This document shows positions 51,540-63,124 of a stretch of DNA of 64,000 bases, piece by piece. The stretch lies in contig JAIWNF010000025.1 in assembly GCA_025093555.1 (NCBI GenBank), positions 682,001 through 746,000 of the forward strand, in the 5' to 3' direction. Every line of letters begins with the position of its first letter. The first letter of the stretch is position 1. The translations under genes and the position numbers were made by a program. This stretch comes from Circinella umbellata (lineage: Eukaryota > Mucoromycota > Mucoromycetes > Mucorales > Lichtheimiaceae). The notes under the pieces were generated by a model that was given only the letters and a program-made list of their open reading frames with translations, made no database searches and was not told the DNA's origin.

Positions 51540-52637
51540 AAATGTTTATAGCTTTTATTCTTTTTTTTTTTTTTTTTTTTGTAATTTATATAAACATTTT
51601 CTTTACTATTACTAATATGTGATGGAGGATCATAATATTATTTTTGATTGAAGTACTTATATTAATGGATTGGGAAGAAAAGGAATGAAAAAGAGGGACT
51701 GGCCAGCAACGAACTGAATGGATTGTTATTGATGGAATGGGGGAAGGATATTGTTTTTTTTTAAAAAAATAAAATATTTGCGTCAAGCGCAACCTCAGGA
51801 ACAATTATCATAAAACGACTTCAAATATTTGATTCATTTGAAACAGTCATACCCATTTACAGATTAATCAGCTTCAGTTACTCTTGACGAGATCCTTTTC
51901 ACTCAGTCTGTCTCGGTGAACATAATACTCAGTAAAAGTCGTACTTGTTCTTCACTTTGAAGTGGATTTTTCTATTATATTGAGAAAGGGGAAATACGTA
52001 TGATGCAAGATATATTGCATTATACAACTTAAAGACAGAACCACGCTTTGTGACTATAAAACAGTCGGCTTGTCGCTATCACTTACAGTATCACCAAGAA
52101 ATATATAATGTCAACCATCAATGTCTATAGTCAAATATAGTGGAGGTCAAGTGAAAATAGCTGTGAGACAAATAAACATAATATACATGAGCTACTATAT
52201 GGATAAATGTTATTATTATAGTAATATATAACACCCAAAAAACAAAGATCTATTCACAGCCCTTCCTCATTGACCAAACAGTAATTTCTAAACATTTTGG
52301 GGCCTTTTATTTGCGATTTGGATCAACTGACTGAAAGCTCATTAATAACTAAATTAGACACATGAAACCGCGTTAACCTGCTGTAAACAGAGGAATTTTT
52401 GCCATGTTTTACCTAGATTTTTATTTTTATTATTACCCAGAATCCTTATATTTCCCTATTTTTATGTTTTGTTTTTGTTTTCCATTATTTTTTCATCTTT
52501 ATCAAACTATTATATTAATAGTTAATAACTTGTTAAAAAAACAAGACATTTTTTCTCACACATTCATCTCTCTTACCACTGTGACCTCAAACTTGGAGGT
52601 GGAGTTGGGTTGATTAAGTTAAAAGGGAGGCAATATA
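51540..52637. other. gene-free stretch
   Basis: 3' region of the eIF2B gamma gene with a 22-base T-run at about 51562-51581 and an AATAAA at 51768-51773, then AT-rich DNA without a supported frame. Confidence 0.5.
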
Positions 52638-55490
52638 ATGATTTTTGCTGTGCCCACACCTCAAGAAGCAACAATCGAGACAATAGCCTTACAAGTAGCA
52701 ACAGCTATCGAAAAAAGTAGCTTCAAAAGCAACAGCAAATATGGCGACCGGTCGGTTTATATATGAGCGTCCGAACGATATTGAAAATGAAAACCAATAC
52801 CCCCATCCAAACGAAATTGAAACACCTAAAAGCATAAAAATACATTTTTATAAAATGAAAGACTTTACGTATAAGACTGGTATATTAAAGCGACGAAAAG
52901 CAATGTGTGATACTACAACATCACAAGTATTCCATTTCTAGGTTCTCGTTTGATCGATTACAACACCACATATACAATTGACAATAAGCAGGTAGACCAT
53001 AGAATACCAATCAATGCATCTGGAAGTCCTCTTGAGCTTTGTAAAATATTATGCTACACAGTTTTTGGAATTTTTTCTGATGTTTGGCGATTATTGAATT
53101 TACCCGACTATTGGCACAGGGAGGTGATGTTTTTGACTGTTTTAATGTAACTCGGGTTCAATTCGGAGATAAGACGAAAACCGTAAGAGACACGAGATAG
53201 GATATCTATTCTGTAGTCAGCCCGAAAACGGGACAATTGACAAGCATATGGTAAGACCAGGTGTCAGTGGCATCAAGGATCTTGATGATGTTGTAGATGG
53301 AATCTGGTACCTTTGCAGTAGGAAGCAGAAGGATTGATCAGCTCAAAGAGGGGCTATAAACCCTCTTACTTAGCTTATATTTAATGAGCTCTTTGCTCTA
53401 TTCTAATCGTGTCGTCTTCAACACAACAAGTGATTTGATTACACATTTGTTATCTACGTACTGCTATTTTTAATGCCGTTTCACTCTTTGTCTATAGATG
53501 TTTAAATAAACGATGGAAAGAATGTTACAAGGTGTACGGCGAATCCCCGAATACAAATCATACATTGACAAATAACAGGTAAAGTCGTTTGATTTATTGC
53601 AACAAAGTTTTAATCGCCAAACAAACACGAACAAGAGATTATCGAATATCTCACAATATCGAAGATAATTATTACATGAGCTGCAAAATCAATGGGAATT
53701 TTAGTAATTTGCAGCCCATCTTGTCTACTTGCCATATATAGAAGGTAGCAGCAAAGAAAATTCTGGTTCGTATGATATTGATCTTCGTGAAAAATGTATT
53801 ATTATAATGAACGGTGGATAATCGAGTGTATTGCGTAAAGGGAATAAAAAAAAGTTCGAACTACATTTCAAGTGCAAAAAAATACTGTAACAGACGTGTA
53901 TTTTGATGACGATTATTAACTACTCAAGGAATTTACGTACCAATCTTATGCGATACAACAAACAAATATTTTGCATGGTTTGGAGACGAAGAAGTCTATT
54001 TGTCAAGTCAAGTACTTTATAAAGACCTGGATAACGGCACCCCGTATTAATTTAATAGACATTTCTTGGTCTTGTAAGGCTTATATGACAAGAATCCTTC
54101 GGAGACACTCAAGCAGACTAAAGATGAACTATATAGTTTGAAGTAACGATCACTCAAACGAGTCTTCAAAATCGTCTGGTTTAGTACTGCGGTATTCGCG
54201 CTATGAAAAAACTGGAAAATGCTACAACTTATCAAAACTCGACAATGCCTGAAGTTAGCCTTTCACTTAGCAAATAGGAGAGAACATGGCCTATTCTCAT
54301 TTGTGTACTTCAGGAAATTGATCGTTTAAGCTGTCCCAATGATGTTTTTGAAGATAACAGACCAAATCCCGAAGACGTATTGAATATAACACCACCCACT
54401 CCTCTGACACACTTTCCGGGAAACATCTAGTGTGTTTTCCACTTCTTTAGAATTAGTCTTTAGAATTAGTCTCTCCCCTTCTTTTTCCAATTGTAATTTT
54501 TTTTCTTACTCTCACTCACCATTATACTTTACTTCTACATTACACCTTTCGCTTCATTAACTCAATTTTGTCACTACTAGGATATTTTTATTTATCATTC
54601 GCCACTCTTATATTTATTAATAATCATAACCATAATGTACCGCAAGGTAGCGACCACATACCCGTAGACCCTGATTAACAAGTCTTGCATGTAATAAACA
54701 AAAACTTTAAGTTACTAGAACTCGCCAAATACAATTATAAAAATAATAAAGCAATTATTTATATAGCAAAGGAACATCTTGATTACGAGAAATTTATACA
54801 GTATTTGTCGACAAAGTAGGCTTTAAATTTACATTTGCAAAGAACATTTCGTCATACAACCTGCCAAAGATGTGGATTCCAGTAATTACAAGATAACAGG
54901 CAACGTTTGGTTCTCAAAGTTGAGGCAAAAGCAAAAAAAAAAAAATATCAATATCAATATATGGAAACCGCTATAAATGCTTTTTAAAAAATAATTATGT
55001 CCAGACAAATATTTATATAAACTAGACATACCACCACTTATTCAGTAATATTGTCAAGATGTCGTTCAAAATCTTGGGTTCCGCATACTATATTATCTTC
55101 CTTCATACTCATTCAAAAGAAGAATTTTGGTCAAAAATAAAAGGTCAATGTTAAGCGGAAGACCTTAGCTACAAGCAATTCTTTTACCACCTCGTATCAT
55201 CCAATAAGCGTACCTAGTTATTGATATGTAGAGACTACCAACAAGGATGGTAGGAAATGTGAAAACTTACATCGTTATACCCATTGTTTGTTCTTAATTG
55301 TTGAATAAAATGTTTGGTGCCACACCAAAAATTCCAGCGACTATGTTGAATAAAATCAAAAAATATACATGCTCCATGTTAAAAAAAATGTATATCTTTT
55401 ACCCATCCCCGTTTAACCCAAAAATTGAGCAGATGGGACAAAGTTCCATGAATGGCAACCTAACAGGTGTACTCCGCATTATAAATTAGT
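52638..55490 (+). pseudogene. decayed coding sequence of an unrecognised (probably mobile) element
   Basis: The plus strand carries a chain of short frames, each clearly less AT-rich and more protein-like than the surroundings, broken by stops and frame changes. Pieces include a Met-started frame at 52638 (MIFAVPTPQEATIETIALQV) that shifts into 52741-52941, then a frame at 52950-53150 that continues by frameshift into GDVFDCFNVTRVQFG and VRPGVSGIKDLDDVVDG (to about 53330), and a 46-codon piece at 54679-54819 (LLELAKYNYKNNKAIIYIAK). I do not recognise a family. The order, strand and decay suggest one or more old transposable elements, possibly including the N-terminal part of the Helitron whose C-terminal relic lies at 56650-57310, but no replication-initiator motif was seen. 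Confidence 0.45.
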
Positions 55491-56649
55491 AACACGTTTT
55501 GTTGGCCAATCTCAACTGATGATGAAGGATCTGCAACCACGATACATATCTTAGTACAACCTGTTTGTAAAGAGAATAAAGGAGTGAAAGATTAAGATGA
55601 CAGGTTTGTGTATATTATAATTAATTTAATAAGAGAATTGCATATACTGTCAGACTTGAAAGATTTTATGAAAAAAAGTGACGATTACTTGTTTGCCACA
55701 TATTTCTTATCTTTTTAATTTATGAATGAAATCAAAAGTGCAAGTTATTTATAGAAAGAAATTAACGATGGTTTATATACAGCTCTCAGTGCTTCTTTAT
55801 ATATACATGTATATATTCATATCTTAAAATTTTTTATTTTAATACAGTATACGTAACAAAGTAGCGGAAGGGGGTTCACTGATTTTGAGACATGGAGAAA
55901 AGAAGTGAATGATTTCTATCTTATATAATTGTGTGCATATGATATTGCAGCTTAAAACGTCACCCTGCAGCAATTAAGTGAACACAAACTCTCATTGGGA
56001 GTTTGGCAGTGTAAATAAAACAAAGGAATCACTTTAAGATCTGAAACCATCATATCCAAAAACTAGTATATTAAGATAGTTGAACGTTAAAATTTCCTTT
56101 TTTGTAAGATAGTCTGCCTTTGAATTCCTATTTTTTTGCTTTTCATTTGCTCGCTGTATTTTAAAGGTAATTGTCAGCTATTCCGATATAAAAACATTGG
56201 TTGCTGGAAATTAATATAAAAAAGTTGTCTGCGGAAAGGGTTTTTGTTTCGACCTATTGCTACTATGGAAATTGTAATGATTTTACCATCAATCGAAAGC
56301 CAATGTTTGTCTTTAATTATGTTTTTATTTTTTTGCAAAAATCTATTATATGTATCTCTCCACATCCATATTTGTAGTTTTTTTATCATAGTAAAAGGTC
56401 TTTTCCACAACTATGATATTCTATATCATCATTGGACATCGGATCGGTAATAAGTTTCACTCCGTAGCTTCGGACTGTATTTTGTTCTTGATCGGCAACA
56501 TTGCTATATGAGAGGATAAAACATAAACTCAAATTTAAAGGAATAGCAATATAACAGTTAATCTACAATATTTTGCCGAAGAACAATACTTTAAGCAAAA
56601 ACTGCTATGGTCGTTTTTTTAAATGGTGCCGCCAATGTCTTATTTCCAG
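55491..56649. other. gene-free stretch within relic region
   Basis: AT-rich DNA without a supported gene; frames on either strand around 56170-56450 lack recognisable motifs. It could be further decayed mobile-element sequence because it lies between two such relics. Confidence 0.4.
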
Positions 56650-57310
56650 GTTAAATGTCGTGAATATTTGAGTGCAGATACAAATCCTAGAGAAGGATAT
56701 ACCAATCAAATTTCTGCCGAGATTTTAACCACAATGTCTATTTTACGTAGCTAACACACATATCTGCTAAAAGGGAAAGACAGCTTCCGTAATTAATGCA
56801 AATATTTACAAGTTAATTTGCTACGTTTCTGTTATATTAAATAATTATTACAAGTTATTTATTCAGCACAGCCGCTTTTCTTTTATATTTTGTTTAAATT
56901 TGATAGAATTTCCACCCCATTGTTTTTAACCAAAATTTAACTAGCCTGTTATTCTTGAATCCTGCAGAAGGTCTTTGTAACAAAACAAAATTAATTTTCA
57001 AGAAACTGGATTCACACTTCATACTAGCCGAGACAGATGGAATTTATACTGGAAATCGTGTCCATCTACCATGAATTAAGCTTATCAGCTCTTCGCAATC
57101 TTCTGGGTTACCGCGTGAAGTATCTCGAGAATAATTTCCACTTAAACTTGCTTTCTGTTAGTATAAACTAATCGCAAGGTTAACCATTAACACATGTTTA
57201 TGTATATCTTCCTGATCAAATGTTTTCGCATGATCAGCTATACATTGCCTTTTGATGCATTACAGATTACAGAAATTTGTTTATAATCGCTAATTAGGAT
57301 AGGCCAGCTT
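56650..57310 (+). mobile_element. Helitron helicase relic (C-terminal part)
   Basis: Frame fragments in order match the end of the Pif1-like helicase of Helitron rolling-circle transposons. REYLSADT begins at about 56662; LNPAEGLCNKTKLIF (the usual form is a 'GLCNGTRL' string) starts near 56960; GNRVHLP ends near 57070; FPLKLAFC near 57140; and VYLPDQMFSHDQLYIAF, followed by YRNLFIIAN, at 57198-57295 matches the last conserved block (usual form VYLP..VFSHGQLYVALSR). Stops and frameshifts separate the blocks, so the element is dead. The family motifs are from general knowledge; the order and spacing are seen in the sequence. I could not place a Helitron 3' hairpin with a CTRR end. Confidence 0.8.
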
Positions 57311-57727
57311 ATCGCCTTATTACAAAGAATGTCGGCTATCATGAAACAGTCTCTCTCTCTTCTCTTCCATTTTCTCCTTCATTTTCATAATGACTTTTTA
57401 CACATTGACTCCATTTATTATTTTTAAACTATTAATGTTTCTTTCAACAATAACCTTATGTACTTTTGTAAAAATTCGATAAGATCAACCCTACTTTTAT
57501 TAACTTTTATATATTTTGTTCCTTTTTTATTAAATTTCAGAATTTCTTGAACAACCTGTTAATGTGTCAGTAAATAATATTATACTCTCTGATCGATAAA
57601 TAATAACCCACTCCCTTTTAATTTTTTTGCTTTTCGTTTAATAAAATGCCATTATTCAACTGTAAAGACATCTTATTACTATACTATCACACTCTATTTC
57701 TTTATTTGACTGGATCCACAAAACAAC
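57311..57727. other. gene-free stretch
   Basis: T/C-rich DNA between the Helitron relic and the second GC-rich hairpin element. Nothing further is visible. Confidence 0.5.
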
Positions 57728-57873
57728 TATACAGCCTTGGGCATCGTCGCTACCAGGCGCGAAGCGCCTTTTTGGGGGGTCAAGGGGGTTTACCCCCCTT
57801 GCGACGTGTTTTCCGTTGAATGACCCGAAGCGCAGCGTAGGGGCTCATTCAGCCGAAGCGAAGCGAGGCAGGC
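57728..57873. repeat. GC-rich hairpin element, copy B
   Basis: Second copy of the element at 30343-30484, same orientation, starting TATACAGCCTTG and ending near GCGAGGCAGGC. Corresponding hairpins are GGCGC-GAA-GCGCC (identical, 57756-57768), CAAGGGGG paired with CCCCCTTG (8 bp, versus CAAAGG/CCTTTG in copy A), TGACCC with GGGGCTCA, and GCCGAAGCGAAGCGAGGC with a GCC/GGC base (TCC/GGA in copy A). Stem differences between the copies keep pairing, while loops and the spacer after GCGAC differ freely. Confidence 0.8.
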
Positions 57874-60000
57874 AAACGCTAGTCCTAAAATAATATATAC
57901 AGACAAATTTCGAAACATATAAGGATTTGAGTTTTTGACGACACCCAGATGTTGTCAAATATTTAGCATAAGTTTATATTACACACAAAAGTCGTCAGCT
58001 GTGTATTACTGCCTAATGTTGTTAAACCTCCTTGTATGTAAGGACTAGATTCTGATAACTTTGTAACCTCCTCATCCCTCCTTATTAATTCAAGCAGTAA
58101 TAATTCACAGTATACAATAATGTATTATAAAACAAGCAAAGGAATATAAATTTGTTGGTGCTAGTTATTGAAATTTTTATTTTTATTATCTCATTTAAAT
58201 AAGATCTCCCTTTTTTTTATTACAGCTGCTTCATATTATTGTTTAATGACGATGCCTATTTACTCTATTAGTATTAGTAATAAATAGCGTAATAAATTAG
58301 CATTTTAATTTCAAGCTTATATAACTTACCAATCCTCTTTTTTTTGGAAGGAAACGGCTAAAAAATATAAACTGGTGAAACAATGATCAAAATTGGTGTA
58401 ACGAAAACCCATATTTTGAGAGGGGAATTTAGATCATTTCGAAAAAAGAAAAATAATTTACTATAATATTGGGGTTTGATAAGTAATACAAAGACGTTTA
58501 TTGCTCTTTGTCTTTACATAACAGCACTTAAGCACTTAATTTATATGTCCCGAAAAGGGGGATTATCGATGAGACAGAAAAGAATTGAATCGAGTTTTTA
58601 TTATTTACTTTTTGTTATTGGTGTAGTAAAGAATCATTTAAAATAAATGACCAAGGACTGATTGGAAACAATTGGCCTTCTAAGGAATAAGCTTTTTAGT
58701 TTTTCACCTGCCTATTTTGTTCACATGAGCGAAAAAGAGTTGTTCCATTTCATATCACTTATAGACTAGTGCTATAAAAAAAATCAGGTTACAACATCAT
58801 CTCGATTGCTTGATATGTCGTTAAAGAGTATGATTTTATGCAAAATTATATCTTATTTTATAGCACTGGTGACCTATTTTAGTGCATCCTCAAACAAATT
58901 TGATTGACGAAATTATACCTTTTACTTGTATATCATATTCGCATGTCAAGAAGTAGGTAGCGAAATATGTTTTTTTCTCCAAAACGATCATTAATAGTAT
59001 TATAAAACAATTTCTCTGGGGGTGGTTATATATGTATAATACAAAGTATATTATCGACGAAAATCTACCCTTACATGTTGAAGGAGTAGGAGACAGGTTA
59101 AGAAAAAAAAAATAGGTCATGTTCCTCTTCTTATTGACTATAATAATATATTTGGGAATGCTATCGGCAGTCTAATTGGATGTTTGATTTTTTTGAACTT
59201 GCTTTCCTTACTGAATATGCCATTCTACCACCCGATCTTTTTTGTCAAAGGTCACTTTTCGTTACACAGCCAGCCAAACCCCAAGGTAAAACGAAATTTT
59301 CCATTTTATTATAGTACAGTCCTTTTCTCTCCTTATATTAAACTCTGTCGCTATCACATTTTAAATAGTAGGAGAAGAAAAAAAATCTCATTTCTTATAT
59401 TATTTAATATTATTATTTATTATAGTTTTATAGATTCAAATCTTTATATACAAAAGTTACTTATGTTTTATTGCAAGAAATACAAAAATCAACAACAACA
59501 ACAACAAAGGTTACAAAAAAAGCAAAACCTGTAACAACTTAGAAATATATAACTTCCCGGATGTTTGGATCATCTGAGCACCAACGAACAGCAACAGCCA
59601 GGGCCAAAGTTTACACGCTAAGCTGTTTTTGGCGAGTCAAAAGCGCACAAGCAGTCCGTGTAACATTCAATTCTCACTGGTTGCATTTTCCGCGGTTCTG
59701 AGTCGTACTTTTTTTTTTTTTTTGGTTGCATACAAGTACATGTATGTGTGGTACTCACTCTCTTTTCTTTTTCCTCCTACTTCTCCTTCCCTCTTTTTAT
59801 TCCTCTTTTATTTATTTATATATTCTCTCTTCTATTTTTTCTTTTATTTCTCTCCTTACTTCTTTTCTTTCTTCCTTTCATCGTACACTTTACATTATAT
59901 ACATATAACATATTATTTTTTCTCACCTTTCCACTTTCATACACGCATTTTTATTGCTCATACTCATATATACGAACACATACCATCATTACAAGACACG
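57874..60000. other. gene-free stretch upstream of the small RAIxIxDPV protein gene
   Basis: AT-rich DNA with no supported gene. From about 59550 the composition becomes more balanced and from 59750 to 59890 it is a pyrimidine-rich tract leading to the ATG at 60001. The long frames at 59184-59534 and 59629-60111 are by-products of this tract. Confidence 0.5.
59750..59890 (+). promoter_or_regulatory. pyrimidine-rich 5' leader
   Basis: Long C/T-rich tract (TCTTTT/CCTT units) ending about 110 bases before the start codon at 60001, comparable to the tract before the SMP-domain gene at 10009. Function inferred from position only. Confidence 0.35.
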
Positions 60001-60722
60001 ATGTCAACAGCATACGAAAAACCAAGTAAGTTTGTTGTTTGTTGTTATTGCTGTGGGTACTCAAAAACAACATACGATATCACCATGCCAACATACACGA
60101 AACTACAGTGATAAACCTCGATCAATTCAAGACACAACATGAACTGGCTCGAAATTTTTACGATGACTACGACTTTTGCCCACTCGTGTGCTCTGACGAG
60201 GTAAAGTATCATATTTGTTTATTTGGTTTTGGTGATCCATCCGCGTTTTTATTTTCTCACTATAGTTCATTTTATTAATGAAATTATATTTTCTTTTTAC
60301 TCTGCGTATATATATTACTATTTCACGGATTATGTCCTGTTACGACGGCGGGTTTTTATTTTATTTGTGTTTATTTATAGGTCATTGAACATCGTCAACG
60401 AATTCAACAACGGATATCACCCCAATCTTCACCAAGCACATCACCTTCTTCAGGTTCTCATACACGGGCGATCCCGATTATTGATCCAGTAAAGATGACC
60501 CAGGTTTCTGTACCTAATAGCAAATTAGCACCATGGCCGGGATTTGCATCAAGACCTCCCCAAGAAATGCGAACGTCGCGAGCAATCCGTATAGTTGACC
60601 CAGTCTCTGGCCATTCAGTGACTGGTCAACATCCTCATCATCCCCATCATCATCATCATCATCAATATCATCATCAAGCATTTCAGCCAACGTTCGATTA
60701 TTATGACGTTTCTGTACGGTAA
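60001..60722 (+). CDS. small protein with duplicated RAIxIxDPV motif (3 exons)
   Basis: Unrecognised protein of 152 residues; exons 60001-60025, 60109-60200 and 60381-60722, with GTAAGT and GTAAAG donors and a single frame throughout. Residues 1-39 (MSTAYEKPMINLDQFKTQHE and onwards) are acidic and aromatic; residues 40-67 are Ser/Pro-rich. The motif RAIPIIDPV at 68-76 recurs as RAIRIVDPV at 106-114, with a PWPGF string between. A histidine run fills about 123-137 and the end is FDYYDVSVR. The IxIxDP core is reminiscent of short motifs seen in eIF4G-type and other RNA-binding proteins, but this is only a resemblance. No membrane segment or signal peptide. AATAAA at 60732-60737. The splice pattern and the CT-rich leader make it likely to be a real gene; its function is unknown. 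Confidence 0.72.
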
Positions 60723-62313
60723 AAAATAAGAATAAAAATAAAAGTGTATATACATATATACATAAAGATATCCAGTTCACAAACAACAGCATAGTTTTTT
60801 TTTACATATCCATCCTCCCGTTCCCCTCTTTAACCTCTTCTTTTTCTTCCAATCTCTTCCTCTTTATCTCTGTCCTCTATCTGTTTTTCTTTTTTTTCTA
60901 TTTCCTTTTTTTTCATGTAGTATTTTGTTCATTTTTTTTCTTTCACTTATATATATATATAGTATTACATATAGTACATTCATATCATAACATCATTTAT
61001 TATTAGTCTAAGAAAGTATATACGTAAATAAAAAAGAATTTTGCTTTGGTTTTCTATTTTATTTGTAAAAAAGAGAGAGAAAAAATATATTTTTGCATGT
61101 GTGTGTGATATTTGTTGTGAACCATTCCCTCCTCACCCTGCTTCAGCGCTTTGTTTTCTCTCCTTAGTTTTACACACACAAAAAAAAAGTATTCCCCGGC
61201 CGATGCTTAATATAAAACCATTCGATTTTTTTTACTTATTCTGTCCACTTATAAATAATATGAAGTAGTACTGTTCAGAGCAAAAAAAAAAGATAAAGTT
61301 ACATATACGTATACAAAAATATACTCTTAACTTTCATGTCCTTTTTTTTATTATCATTTATAAAAAATATACTTGTTTGTGAGTAACTGTAGCTATGCTA
61401 CGTACTTGGAAGGAGGAAATGTCTTGGATCAAGCGTGAGGGGGTGGAAGGGGTAATAAAAGAGGAGAAACAACTTTTTCCAATTATTATTTCACTATCAA
61501 TATCCTTTCTTTCTCTCCTAATAATGGAAGTAGTGTTATCTGACTATACACTTATATGATTCATACCTGGGCTTTGTAGTGTGTATAAAAACTTTGTTTT
61601 ATTATTATTCACATTTTAAATCTTCAGATCGTTATATAAATGCTATTTATAACCTAAGAAGACTATCTATTATTATTATTATTATAATGCTGTCGAACAA
61701 TATTCTTCTTTTAGAGCAATGTACTTTGTGTAGTAAAAATGCGCCTCATTTTTCCTTTTTATACATACAACGACAACAACGCTCTAATAAATAAAGCAAT
61801 TCGTTAATAGGTATATATTATGTCAATCAGCGTACCAGTTTAACAGACCTTTTTTTTAGAGGGGAAGCAGGTTCGTTGTAATTAATTTCATATGGGTTGA
61901 TAAATCAGCGAAAAAAGGAGCTAACCATATATAATTATAATACTAAGAGCTTAATCAACGCCACACAAACACACAGATTTAACATGAATACATTTTGTGG
62001 TCCAGGAGAATGTAAGACTAATATGTACTTTTTGTCGTACAAATCGAACCTCTATGAGATATCGGAAAAACTATTGTATTGGGGCAAACCAAGTGATTGC
62101 AGTGAATTAAAAGCCAATAATTGAATTTTATTTTTACTTTATTTTTACGTTTTTGCTACAGTAGATTAAAATCAAGAGCAAGAGTAGTTCTACGTGTATA
62201 TTTTATGCAAATAATGGCGCTTATAAAAAAAACAAAACTACTTTAAAATGGTACATAGAATATACATTGTGAAAGAAAACTGTTGCATTATTATATACGC
62301 TGGGCAATAATTA
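60723..62313. other. gene-free stretch
   Basis: AT-rich DNA with T/C-rich parts at 60790-60950 and a few short frames (61041-61268, 61579-61794, 61897-62124) that lack domains or splice partners. The last ATG-started frame sits next to the transposon at 62314 and may be unrelated. Nothing is supported. Confidence 0.5.
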
Positions 62314-63122
62314 CAGTAAGTATTCGTTAAACCGGTACTCAATATATGTGAGGGTTTGTACCGGTTTAGCGAATTACCGGTTTAACGAATTGAAACGCAG
62401 CTGGTACTAATATGTAGAATATACTGAAAAAATAACTAAGCTGTACGGATAAGATAAAAAAAATGATAGCTAATATAATGTATCTATGCTATCATGAGCT
62501 AATATTTTGGTGATAAAAATGATATTAGTGTACTGTATTCACCGAATAGTAACAGTTAACCAGAGACAGGATTAATAATGAATGTACAACAAAATGTGTT
62601 TAAAATGTGGACCATGGTTAGCGGTTGAATAAATGAATATAAATGAATTGTATCAGCAACATAATTACATACAGTACTCAATGGTAATAAACAAGTACGT
62701 GACAAAGTTGAAAAGAAATACATACATACCCAGATAAGAAAGAAGAAAAAGCATCTGTGTGAAATTGGTGAAAAAGAGACACTGTTATCAATAAGGTGTT
62801 GAGAAGGTTTCTTTTGACGGCAAGAATGATTTGTGTATTTTCAATTTCTATGGAAACAGAGTAGCCAACTGAAAACAAAGCGAAGAACTGAGATGACGTT
62901 AAAGGAAGGCCGTGTCAATAATGTTATCAATAAAAAACTGATATTATATTATATAAGATAAAATAATACTATTATAAACCCGGTAAATATTTAAGAAAGC
63001 TCACCGGATACCGGTTTAGCGAATCACCGGTATTTTACTAAGTATATAAAAAATATTTAAGAGATACTACCGGTTTAGCGAAATACCGGTTTAACGAGCA
63101 CCGGTTTAGCGAATACTTACTG
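62314..63122. mobile_element. non-autonomous pogo/Tigger-like DNA transposon
   Basis: An 809-bp element bounded by 23-bp inverted ends: left begins CAGTAAGTATTCGTTAAACC (62314-62336, ending CGGT) and right ends GTTTAGCGAATACTTACTG (63100-63122). They match at 22 of 23 positions. Both sides are flanked by TA (62312-62313 and 63123-63124), the target duplication of Tc1/mariner-type elements; the CAGT terminus fits the pogo/Tigger branch. Inside each end there are extra copies of ACCGGTTTARCGAAT: 62360-62374 and 62376-62390 on the left, 63010-63024, 63069-63082 and 63085-63097 on the right. These look like transposase-binding sites. No transposase frame is present, so it would need a transposase in trans. 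Confidence 0.88.
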
Positions 63123-63124
63123 TA

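Noticed and set aside
53140..53170. GGTTCAATTC string resembling a tRNA B box
   Set aside because: No acceptor stem, anticodon arm or A box could be placed around it.
59629..60111. 160-codon open frame on the plus strand before and over the first exons of the small gene
   Set aside because: It is a translation of the pyrimidine-rich leader (Ser/Phe/Leu runs) and then runs through the first intron; the spliced model from 60001 is better supported.
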